From NCBI RefSeq assembly GCF_001544695.2, contig NZ_FCOM02000039.1, positions 1 through 64,000 of the forward strand: a DNA stretch of 64,000 bases, in the 5' to 3' direction. Every line of letters begins with the position of its first letter. The first letter of the stretch is position 1. Both the position numbers and the translations under genes were made by a program. Shown here one piece after another: positions 48,701-56,511 of this stretch. The stretch comes from Caballeronia arvi (GTDB lineage Bacteria > Pseudomonadota > Gammaproteobacteria > Burkholderiales > Burkholderiaceae). The notes under the pieces were generated by a model. It saw only the letters and a program-made list of their open reading frames with translations, did not search any database and was not told the DNA's origin.

Positions 48701-50620
48701 GAACGAGGCGTTGAAGACATCCTTGTCGCGGGTCGCCTCGTTGACGGTGGGCATCATCACCGGCTTGGGCGTGAACGAGAAGCCGTAGAAATGCGGGCTC
48801 TCGATCGTGACCAGCAGCTGATAGGTGCCGCCCCGCTTCGGCACATCGACGCTCCAGCTGTCGGCGCCCACGCCGAGGCCGATGTGAAACGGCTTGTCGA
48901 CGACCGTGTTCTTGAGCGTATCGACGAGGCGCCAGTCGAACTGGCCCCAGTGCGGAAACGCATCCATCCAGCCGAGCGCCTCGCCCTTCCATTTCATGCT
49001 GGCTTCCACCGTGGAGCCGGTGATGAACTTGTCGCCCTTCGAGGCATCGAGCGGCGGATCGAGCGCGATCTCGCCGTCCGGAGGGAGCATCTTGACGGCC
49101 TCGCCTTCGGGATTGGTGCCGCCGCCCTGGCCGGGCGTGTCGCCGGTTCCCTGGTCGTTCTGATGGGAGCCCTTCCACTTCTCCAGGAACTGCTTGAACT
49201 TCGACAGGTCCGCGGTCGGCGTCGCGCCGATCGGTATCTTCGGCAGGTCCTCGAAGAGCGTCGGGTTCTGGGCGATGAACTTCAGCAGATCGAGTTCCGA
49301 TAGGTCTTCCGACTTGATCGCGGTGAACATCTCCGGGTACTTCGTGCGCAGCAGCTGAAGAAGGTCCCGCGCCTTCTTAAGCTCGGGCGAGTCCTGTTCC
49401 TTCTGGCGCTCCTTGTCGCCCGCGGTCTCGTCGGTCTTCGGCTGGGTGCCGGCGCCGGTGTCTTCGCCGCTCTCGTCCGCGCCGCCGGTGCTCCCCTTGC
49501 CGAGCTCGTCGTATATCGTCGCGACCTTCGTCGGACTAAGCTTGGGATGGATCCCGATGTTTGCGAAGTACTTGACGGTTTCCTCTTGCAAGCCCGGCTC
49601 GATCCGCACCCAGAAGCCCTCGTCGGACGCATAGTCGGCCGGCGCCCGACCGCCTTCGAAGTGCACGCCCTGCGCGTCGGCGCATTTGTCGGCAAGCTGA
49701 CGGCCCACGCCGAACACCTGAGCGGCATAGACTCCATAGACCCATCGGGCCGCCTCCTGCGCGCTCTTGCTCGACAGATCGGCCGGGTTGAACAGATAGA
49801 AGAACGTCTCGCCGTTGGCCACGCGAATCCATACCCCGAGCGGAGGCGCGGGAATCTTCGGGGCTTTCGCCGGCGCGGGCGCATCCGACGCCGCCTTGCG
49901 CGCACCATGAGCGTCGAGCGCGGCGGCCTCGACCTCGGGCTCGCCGCCATCGAGGTAGGCCTGCGCCGCGCGGTCGGCTTCCTCCTCGATATCGCGTAGG
50001 GCGCTTCCCGAAGCCGCCTGACGTGCGCCGTCGAAATGCAGTGCGCCAAGCGCCGCGACCGCGCTGCCCCGCACGCGCAGCCGGCCGCTGCGCTTCGTGC
50101 CGCCCATGGCCTGGGCGACGTGAGCGAACTCGTGCGCGATGATGCGATCGCCCCACGTCGTCCCGGGAGCGAACGCATGGCGGGCGAACAGGATCTCGCG
50201 GCCATCGGTGAGCGCCAGGGCGCCATGGGTTTCCGCGATGCGTGCCGCCGCGGCATCGTGGCGGATGCGCACCTTCGAGAAGTCCAGTCCGAAGGCGCGC
50301 GACATCTCGGCCGTCACGCGCGCGACGCGCGGAGCGAGCCGCTCCGCCTCGTCCGCATCCGCATCCGGAGCGCGTTGTCCGGGCGCGATCGGCACGCGCG
50401 CGAAACTGAACGCCGCACATGCAGCGCCGGCATTCGCCGCGCCGCCGTCGCACGGCGCGCCTGCTGCACCCGCTGCACCGTACGCGCCCGCCGCGCGGCC
50501 GGGCCCGGCGCTCGCGGGCGCCCTGCCGTCCAGCTCGCGCTCGGGCGCCTCGCACTGGCGCTCCCCGAGCGCGCGCCCGGCTTCTCCTTCAGACCGGCTG
50601 GCGTGTTCGAACGCATGCAT
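45728..50620 (-). CDS. DUF4157 eCIS-associated multidomain toxin with candidate nuclease C-terminus
   Basis: A 1630-residue protein. Residues 95-175 are the DUF4157 domain, a metallopeptidase-like module and hallmark of eCIS loci, with HEFAH at 163-167. Residues about 845-1040 hold several hydrophobic segments (GMAAGIALILASPLDLGATA). Residues about 1087-1280 are a Pro/Ala/Gln/Lys-rich linker. The C-terminus has Asp1517, then TINEIKSG with Glu1526 and Lys1528, and Gln1541: the spacing of a PD-(D/E)XK nuclease core. DUF4157 proteins are thought to be cargo or loading modules of contractile injection particles. The nuclease reading is an inference from the D-ExK pattern. It follows the DUF6519 gene by 28 bp and is coupled to the next gene. 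Confidence 0.88.
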   Translation of the reverse strand: MHAFEHASRSEGEAGRALGERQCEAPERELDGRAPASAGPGRAAGAYGAAGAAGAPCDGGAANAGAACAAFSFARVPIAPGQRAPDADADEAERLAPRVARVTAEMSRAFGLDFSKVRIRHDAAAARIAETHGALALTDGREILFARHAFAPGTTWGDRIIAHEFAHVAQAMGGTKRSGRLRVRGSAVAALGALHFDGARQAASGSALRDIEEEADRAAQAYLDGGEPEVEAAALDAHGARKAASDAPAPAKAPKIPAPPLGVWIRVANGETFFYLFNPADLSSKSAQEAARWVYGVYAAQVFGVGRQLADKCADAQGVHFEGGRAPADYASDEGFWVRIEPGLQEETVKYFANIGIHPKLSPTKVATIYDELGKGSTGGADESGEDTGAGTQPKTDETAGDKERQKEQDSPELKKARDLLQLLRTKYPEMFTAIKSEDLSELDLLKFIAQNPTLFEDLPKIPIGATPTADLSKFKQFLEKWKGSHQNDQGTGDTPGQGGGTNPEGEAVKMLPPDGEIALDPPLDASKGDKFITGSTVEASMKWKGEALGWMDAFPHWGQFDWRLVDTLKNTVVDKPFHIGLGVGADSWSVDVPKRGGTYQLLVTIESPHFYGFSFTPKPVMMPTVNEATRDKDVFNASFVGDDDKFPFERDERGKLRLKPGQKSLSLDDEITSLDTQIGGIHALEGKGKLTAENAKNYAEYFENEKKALGELKTKTEAAKGTYFVRMTFVSRENSSTIPQMRVYMVELEDSVTLDDDEQGTATFKVILYDTTLNQENYTRHPGEGETPIRKGHEARAHQQAELDAVKDMAEHFHSHNDYPKGTIHMAVKLLLTNGVFEDTRNTNNWKKPAEAAIGYIGMAAGIALILASPLDLGATAVAGIALIGAASGLISASIALEEQFAKEGRIKVDSRLALNLVTIATSLVGLSEIRGAFTTVRQLSRGVAFVKIGFNLGATGIQAAIVYQQVQDELNALEAQYKPRLLSMDPNSAEYKSLEREYKSKVAQIMGAAAANGTFMLVAFGQGVHGLAELPAPGMMSGKSFSVHEDVIDLVQQFSETRDPRPIEARIQSGTSTPDELGYLKEALGKIPAKKASELPATPAPAKGKQPAAAAAAGAGAAPAAQPDTPAAPPKQQPSQAAQQAGKPADLPADPLKHAPAADQPPAQQSAPPAEQKPAAPSADTPHGAPADDPSAAHADAQKKADQVASDAAGDAKVDTKGDAKAAPEGKSAEPEKQLADSPDPATAPQQQADTPKPETTEERIARQTQAAKEAYRLAKKSKYKSKKFDTEEEFIKRYTDPDNPKIFDLESRHWVNESTEGKPSETMASTKGLLGQAREDALNAAMSKFTDIDSTSTFKPYYDMLMEERLATKADVRRELQALLDGIPKGKSYTVDTIRHNLKAKFRQEIVKRMFANAEGQALTPQESHAAMRRMTKDLNSSDKGNLTETWIDGYRSLDPDNPKAGVAEHVQLPAEGAAASEQGVPPRRTTSKHVEASKGEGGAAPSQDRVLDRVEFDEHNVGTINEIKSGEGRMNEHDLSQHADNMAMVNKMGGTSVNVEDQPVALKQVKLTFTSPEGASANADWIGDQLSRNGNLSVEVFNKAGERKVFTKSNVGKNASELLKFLGPAK

Positions 50621-50648
50621 GGCCGCATCCCGGTGCGATGTGCCCGCC

Positions 50649-53600
50649 TCAGAACAGGGTGTTCATGAACTCCCAGCTGTTCATCGGCGGCGGCACTGCG
50701 TTGCCCAGATTGCGTGCCGGCAGCACGCAGCGCCCGCTCAGCACGTTGCCGGTGATCGCGGCCTTGGGAGACTGCGGGTCCGCCATCGCGATCAGGAGGC
50801 CCAGGCCTTCGAGGTTCGCGTTGAGCAGCTGGTTGCCGGTCACGGTGGCGATCTTCGGCCCGAGCAGGCAGGTCGTCGCGAGGAAGAAGAAGAACGTGCC
50901 TTCGCCGCGCGCGGCCGCGACGCGCACGAGATTGCCGTTCATCGTCACCGAGCCCTGCATGGCGGGGTCCGGCGAGCTGAACATCAGGAGCCCGGCTGCG
51001 TCCAGACCACTCATGTGATTCGCGTCGACGCGCACGTCCGGCACCGGCCCGGACGCTCCGGCGAAGGGCTGGGCGCCGAGCGTCGTCAGTTGCACCAGGA
51101 ACTGGCCGATCTCGTTGAGCGAGTCCGGAAACTGGTAGAGCTGCGAAGCCAGCTCGACCGCGCCGACCTTCGCGTTCGGATCGGGGCTCCCCGCGCCCTC
51201 GAAGTCGATCACGACCTTGCCCGAAGACGGCACGATGCCGCCGAAGGTCTGGTCGACGGCAATGTTCGCGCCGCCTGCATCGGCGAACACATCGAAGCTG
51301 GTCAGCACCCGATCGTCGTTGATCGAGACATTGAAGACCCGCTGGCCCGGCTTGGTGTCGGCGATCTCCGCGAACTTGAGCCGCACCTGATAGTAGCCCG
51401 CGGGCAGGTTCGAAAAGGTGTAGCTGAAGCTGCCGAAACGCTCGCTCTGATAGAGCGCCTGATCCGACGCGGCGGGCAGCGCGTTGGTGATCGCCGCCGG
51501 GTTGGCCGGCCGGTTCAGGCTGCCTCCCGAGACCGCGACCCCGGCGGCATTGGCGTCGGGCGTCCATACGTCGCCCGTGCTGTCGGTGAAGCTCTTCGGC
51601 CCGGCATAGATGCGCACCGGCGGCGACGCCGCCTTCACGGCGGTGACGGCGATATCGCCGATGCCCTGTTCAGCGGGCAGGGGGTAGGCACAGGCCACGA
51701 GGCTGCCGAGCAGCATGGTGGTGTCGTAGGCGAACACGAGCTGGTCCTGCGGATCGACAATCCAGAGCCCGCCGCCGGCATCGACCTGATTGGCCGAAAA
51801 ATCGACGGCGCCGGCTTGCGCCAGGATGAGCGCGGCGATATCCAGCCCCGAGAAATCGTTGTTCCGGATCGAGGCCGACATCAGGCTCGGCACCAGCACC
51901 TGACCGCCCGCCGCGGCCAGATTCTGGGTCTGCGGCGCGAAGACGGCGAGGGTGCGCAGCCCGTCGACCGCGCGCAGCACGCCGGTGGTGTGCGTGACGG
52001 CGGCAAGCGCCGCCTGATCGGCGGCTTTCGCGGTCTTTGCGGCCTTCGCATCGGTGCCAGCCGAAGCCGCCGTCGCCAGGTCGGTCAGCGGAAACCGGTT
52101 GATGCCGCCCGGCAGCCGGATGGGCGGCCGCGTCGTGGGCTTCTCCTTGCCCGGCGCATTGAATTGCACCGCGGGCGCCAGCAGGTAGCCCGCGAGAAAC
52201 GGACCCGTGCCGCTGAAGGTGTTGCCTTCGAGCATGAGGCCGTCGTTGGCGCCGCCGCCGAACACGCCGACACCGAATCCGGTCTTGTTGGGCATGTCCT
52301 TGCCGAAGTTGCCGAACTCGAACAGGCAGTCCCTGATGGTGAGGTCCGCGCAGTTGATCGCGCGCACGCCGATCGAGACGACCAGTTGCCCGATGACGGA
52401 GTTCACGTCGGGCGGCAAGGCCGCGAGCGGCAATCCCGCGAAGGTCTTTTTGGGCGGCACGAAAGGAGCCTCGGGAATCTCGATCCGCAGGTTTTCCAGC
52501 CGTACATCGCCCGCGCCCACAATGACGATGACCCCGTCCTGAAACGCCCCTTCCGAACCCTTGCGCACCGACAGGACCACGTCATCGCCGCATCCCTTGA
52601 TCGAGAGCCCGGAATGGGCCTCGGTCAACACGATCGGCTGGGTAAGCGGATACTCCCCCGCCTCCAGACAGACGGCGCTGCCGCGCTTGCTCTTGAGCCC
52701 TTCGATGATCGATTGCAGGGTCGTGTCGCCCTTGAGGTCCGACGGGCCGATGGTGACGTCGCAGCAGCAACCCGCGCCGCCGCCCGGCAGCGGCGGCCAC
52801 AAGGTGCGGCAGTCCGAGACACCGTTCGGAAAAGTCACCACGGCCAGTTGCGCGTAGTGATGGTGAATGCCGCGCGGCGGCGCGGCTGTGAGCTTTTCCA
52901 CGGTGCCGTCGGCGGTGCGCGCGGCGAAGCACCAGAAGTCCCTGGCGGCGTAGGTTCCACCCGTGATCGCGGCGTCGAGCGAGAAGCTGACCAGCACGCC
53001 GCTTTCGAGCATCACCTGCGTGCCCGCGGGCGGCAGGGGGATGGTCCCGGCCGGCACCGTCGCCGAGGCCGGGTTGTCGAGATCCCAGTAGACGGTCGCG
53101 CCATCGGCTGCAAGCACCTTGCCGGACTGGTCCCAGCGACGGATGCGCGTGTGGCGCGCGGCATCGGTGTTGCCCTGGCCATCGACCGGGTAGCTCGCGG
53201 GGGTGATGAGCGCGGTTTGTAGCGTGATGGTGCGCGTCGCGTCCTCGATCGACTTGATCTGGTGGATCTCGCCCGGCAGGCCGTTGAGCTCCTGCCAGTC
53301 GTCGGTGATCTCGATCCAGTCGAGCGGATTGAAGCGCAGCACATCGTCCCGGCCGACGCTCTGCACGACGAGCGTATCGGTGGCGGTGATCTGGAGCACG
53401 AGGGTGGCGATGGTGGCGTTGTCGCGCGACCACTTGAAGCTCGCGCCGCCGGCGTTGGCGCCGTCCTGGTGGATCTCGACCCGGTAGAGCTGGTTTTCCA
53501 GACCCTTGAAGCCGCTTGCCGACGGAATCTGGCAAGGGTCGGTCGGCAGCGGCACGTCGATCGCGTCGGTCGTCAGGCGCGAGGCTGACGGGTGAATCCC

Positions 53601-54254
53601 GGCCGCGTTCAGAAGGGCGCCGAGGTCCGCGCCGCAGGCCGTGCCCGCGCCGGTGTCCGCCAGCACCTTGACCTGCCAGACGGTCTGCAGGCGCTCGGTG
53701 GTATCGACGTTGACCGCCTTCTCGACGAGATCGGGCGCCTGCAGATGCGTCAGCTCGCGCTGCCAGACATCGACATACACGACGTGAGGCCCGGGTGTCG
53801 TCGGCAGCGCGGCCTGCATCGGAGCGAAGTAGTACGGCTGCTGGTCGTACGGCACGTCGGTGCTGCCGGTCTCTTCGTCGAGCACCGGGTCCCACAGCAG
53901 CGCGGGCGCCGCCGACGCGCCCTGGGTGCCGTCGGTCCACTTCAGCGGACTCGGCGCCGGCAGGCCGTGGTTCTCGGCGAGCAGGCCGTCCACGTACATG
54001 CGCCCGCGGCCGATCGTCAGCGTGAAGGCGCCCGACGAACTCGCCGACGGCGTGATGTTGAACCCGTCGGGCGTGGTGGCGCGCGGCACGGCAGCGATGC
54101 CGATGATATCGGCGGTGCCGGTCCGGATGCGGCGCATGACCTCCGCCACCCATTCGTTCCAGTCCTCGTCGAGTTGCACGCGGCCCTGCTGCATGACGAC
54201 GCCGGCGTAGTCGTTCCAGGGGTCGAAGGTGAAGCGGCTGGCATCGAAGCTCAT
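50649..54254 (-). CDS. DUF6519 beta-helix protein with malectin-like insert
   Basis: About 1201 residues from MSFDASRFTFDPWNDYAGVV, with GAGAGGAA upstream. The N-terminus is the DUF6519 module typical of eCIS and tail-like loci (QQGRVQLDEDWNEWVAEVMR). From about residue 490 the text becomes right-handed parallel beta-helix coils, as in DLTIRDCLFEFGNFG and ASIRNNDFSGLDIAALILAQ. A malectin-like carbohydrate-binding block at roughly 885-1035 (QVRLKFAEIADTKPGQRVFN, NIAVDQTFGGIV) is inserted before further coils. It probably forms a fibre, sheath cap or baseplate decoration that contacts glycans. It lies 46 bp after the tail-I gene. Confidence 0.8.
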   Translation of the reverse strand: MSFDASRFTFDPWNDYAGVVMQQGRVQLDEDWNEWVAEVMRRIRTGTADIIGIAAVPRATTPDGFNITPSASSSGAFTLTIGRGRMYVDGLLAENHGLPAPSPLKWTDGTQGASAAPALLWDPVLDEETGSTDVPYDQQPYYFAPMQAALPTTPGPHVVYVDVWQRELTHLQAPDLVEKAVNVDTTERLQTVWQVKVLADTGAGTACGADLGALLNAAGIHPSASRLTTDAIDVPLPTDPCQIPSASGFKGLENQLYRVEIHQDGANAGGASFKWSRDNATIATLVLQITATDTLVVQSVGRDDVLRFNPLDWIEITDDWQELNGLPGEIHQIKSIEDATRTITLQTALITPASYPVDGQGNTDAARHTRIRRWDQSGKVLAADGATVYWDLDNPASATVPAGTIPLPPAGTQVMLESGVLVSFSLDAAITGGTYAARDFWCFAARTADGTVEKLTAAPPRGIHHHYAQLAVVTFPNGVSDCRTLWPPLPGGGAGCCCDVTIGPSDLKGDTTLQSIIEGLKSKRGSAVCLEAGEYPLTQPIVLTEAHSGLSIKGCGDDVVLSVRKGSEGAFQDGVIVIVGAGDVRLENLRIEIPEAPFVPPKKTFAGLPLAALPPDVNSVIGQLVVSIGVRAINCADLTIRDCLFEFGNFGKDMPNKTGFGVGVFGGGANDGLMLEGNTFSGTGPFLAGYLLAPAVQFNAPGKEKPTTRPPIRLPGGINRFPLTDLATAASAGTDAKAAKTAKAADQAALAAVTHTTGVLRAVDGLRTLAVFAPQTQNLAAAGGQVLVPSLMSASIRNNDFSGLDIAALILAQAGAVDFSANQVDAGGGLWIVDPQDQLVFAYDTTMLLGSLVACAYPLPAEQGIGDIAVTAVKAASPPVRIYAGPKSFTDSTGDVWTPDANAAGVAVSGGSLNRPANPAAITNALPAASDQALYQSERFGSFSYTFSNLPAGYYQVRLKFAEIADTKPGQRVFNVSINDDRVLTSFDVFADAGGANIAVDQTFGGIVPSSGKVVIDFEGAGSPDPNAKVGAVELASQLYQFPDSLNEIGQFLVQLTTLGAQPFAGASGPVPDVRVDANHMSGLDAAGLLMFSSPDPAMQGSVTMNGNLVRVAAARGEGTFFFFLATTCLLGPKIATVTGNQLLNANLEGLGLLIAMADPQSPKAAITGNVLSGRCVLPARNLGNAVPPPMNSWEFMNTLF

Positions 54255-54300
54255 GACAGTTCCTCTCAACGCTCACAGGCGGCGGGCCGTGGCGATCGCC

Positions 54301-56511
54301 TCATGTTTCATAAAAGATTCCGGCCTCGAGCCCCACGCGCAGGTACTCGACGAGACGCACGCGCAGATTGGCCTCGCGCTGCGGCTGATACAGCTGATGG
54401 AAGGCGCCCATCTCGCCTTCGTCGCTCGCGCCGCGGCGGATCGCATCGGCGGTGACGGGCTCCATCTGCGCATAGCCGGGCGTGCCGAAGCGCAGGCTCG
54501 TGAAGCGCGGACCGAGGCCGACCGGCAGCCCTTCGTTCGCCACGACGCAAAGCGCCGCGACGTTCTCGCCCGGCAGCGGCGGCTGGCAGCGATAGCGCGA
54601 CGGCACGCGCGACGTGACGGGCAAATAGGTGAAGCGCACGCAGCCGATCTGGCGGCGCTCGGCGAGCACGGGCGCCGTCCAGGTGTCGGCCGGGGCCAGC
54701 GCGGCGAGCAGCACCGAGTTCGATATCCGCTGCATGACCTTCGCGTTGACCTTGCCGATGACGGTCACCGCGTCGAGGCTCAGGGTGCCGCCCGCCGAAG
54801 CCGCATCGAGGCCCGCATAGGCCACGTTGGTGGACACCGTCGCATCGATGATGCTGTCGGTCGCCGTGGTGCTCGTGGACGGATCGGAGCGGATCGCGCC
54901 CGTGATCGATTGCGCGAGGGTCAGCGCCGTGTCCGGTAGCTCGACGACGAGCGCTGCGGCGGAAGGATCGGCCGGCGTGTTGTTGCGGTCGATCGCGGCG
55001 CCGGGCACCAGCGTGCAATGCGTGATCGTGAGCGCGCTCAGATGGTTCGGCTGGCCGCTCGCGTCGGGCGCGGCCGGCACGCGGATCGGGGCTTGCGCGA
55101 TCTGCAGGCCATTGAGTGCGACCATCGTGTGGGCCGCGCCGCGCACGTCGAGTTCTGCCTGCAACAGCAGCGTCGGCATGAAGCCGTCGGCGGCGCGCAG
55201 TTCGAGCGTCGCGTTGGCGATGGAAGCATCGATCGACAGCGCCTCGGCATAAGTGCCGTTGTCCGCGATCTCGACGACGCCCGCGCCGCCCAGCGCGTTC
55301 AGCGCGCCCTGAATGGTCGGCTGGTCGGCCGGCACGCGCTGCACCGGACCGCCCGCATTCGGCGCCACCGCGAAGCTCGCCGCGCGGGCATATTCGCCGC
55401 CGCCCATGGCCGCGCTGAAGCCGCGATGAAAGCTCACCGTGACCGTAGTGCCCGGCCCCGGCGCGATGCTCGTCGGCATCACGAACCGGCCCGAGCGCGG
55501 ATCGATCACCATCTTCCCGTCGCCGGGCTGCGTAAGCCATGTGGGCGCATCGTCCTTCAGGTTGCAGACCCGCACCGCTGCCGCATCGACTGCGGTTCCG
55601 TTCACCAGCACCTGCACGCTCTGGCCGTAGTAGTCGGGCAGATGAGCACCCATGACGCGCAGGCCGATCGGGTCGGGCACGTCGATCGGCAGCGCCAGAT
55701 GCGTGACCGGCTCCTCGGTCTGCGGATTGTTGAAGAGCGGCATGTCGTTGCCGAGCGGGCTCATCCAGAAGCGCCACGGCGCCGCCGCATCGGCATGCGG
55801 CACGACGGCGGTGGCCGAAAACGGGCTGAGCCGCCAGAGGAAGATGCCGATGTTCGGGATGTTGAAGCGTCCGCGCCCGCTCGCGATGCGGCGCACGTCG
55901 ACCGTATGCGACAGCGTGTCGAACGCGCCGCCGATGTAGTAGAGCGGCTCCCATTGGCGCAGGTCCGGCGCGTAGAGGCACTGCGCTCGCAAATGGTTCA
56001 GGTGCTGGGTGTCGCCCAGACGCTGGAAGAACTCGACCGCGCAGGCGCCCCAGCCGGTGACGTCGCGCGCGAGCTCTTCGAGCATCGCCGCGGTCCCCTT
56101 GCGCCGGCGAAACGAGATCGTGTGCCCGACTTCGGCGCGCGTGCTCGACACGTCGGGCGTGACCGCATGCACGCCCTGATAGCCGATCACGTCGCCGATA
56201 TACGGGATCACCCAGTTCGCGCAGGTTTCGATGAACTGGTCGTCGTAAAGCTGTTTGAGGTTCTCCTCGATCACGAGCACCTGCTCGCCGATGACCGCGC
56301 AGAGCGACGCAAGCGGCCCGCGATCGCGCTTGGCGACGAGGTAGTCGAGGCGCGCCTGCTGCACCGGATCGGGATTCACGGCGGCGAGAAGCGCCGCGAG
56401 TTCGGCCTGCTCCGCCGGCGTGAGCAGCGTGACGCCCGCGACGAGGCCGCTGTCGCGCGAGCGGAACCACGCAGGCAGCAGCTCGAAGACCTGATCGACG
56501 GGCAGTGTCAT
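54301..56511 (-). CDS. Phage tail protein I-like/beta-helix fusion of the eCIS baseplate
   Basis: A 736-residue protein beginning MTLPVDQVFELLPAWFRSRD. The first half resembles tail-protein-I-like components of contractile tails (YDDQFIETCANWVIPYIGDV, RRRKGTAAMLEELARDVTGW). The second half, from about residue 330, is a beta-helix rich in short strands (TLELRAADGFMPTLLLQAEL, SALTITHCTLVPGAAI). Its C-terminus (ASDEGEMGAFHQLYQPQREA) is a motif of this group. ATG overlaps the preceding stop (ATGA). In the particle it should bridge baseplate wedge and tail fibre; this is inferred from homologous systems. Confidence 0.82.
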   Translation of the reverse strand: MTLPVDQVFELLPAWFRSRDSGLVAGVTLLTPAEQAELAALLAAVNPDPVQQARLDYLVAKRDRGPLASLCAVIGEQVLVIEENLKQLYDDQFIETCANWVIPYIGDVIGYQGVHAVTPDVSSTRAEVGHTISFRRRKGTAAMLEELARDVTGWGACAVEFFQRLGDTQHLNHLRAQCLYAPDLRQWEPLYYIGGAFDTLSHTVDVRRIASGRGRFNIPNIGIFLWRLSPFSATAVVPHADAAAPWRFWMSPLGNDMPLFNNPQTEEPVTHLALPIDVPDPIGLRVMGAHLPDYYGQSVQVLVNGTAVDAAAVRVCNLKDDAPTWLTQPGDGKMVIDPRSGRFVMPTSIAPGPGTTVTVSFHRGFSAAMGGGEYARAASFAVAPNAGGPVQRVPADQPTIQGALNALGGAGVVEIADNGTYAEALSIDASIANATLELRAADGFMPTLLLQAELDVRGAAHTMVALNGLQIAQAPIRVPAAPDASGQPNHLSALTITHCTLVPGAAIDRNNTPADPSAAALVVELPDTALTLAQSITGAIRSDPSTSTTATDSIIDATVSTNVAYAGLDAASAGGTLSLDAVTVIGKVNAKVMQRISNSVLLAALAPADTWTAPVLAERRQIGCVRFTYLPVTSRVPSRYRCQPPLPGENVAALCVVANEGLPVGLGPRFTSLRFGTPGYAQMEPVTADAIRRGASDEGEMGAFHQLYQPQREANLRVRLVEYLRVGLEAGIFYET

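Noticed and set aside
50139..53222. Very long plus-strand open frame opposite the DUF4157 and DUF6519 genes
   Set aside because: It is a shadow produced by high GC on the antisense strand: Arg/His/Gly-rich, no domain, and both real genes on the other strand have clear families and ribosome sites.
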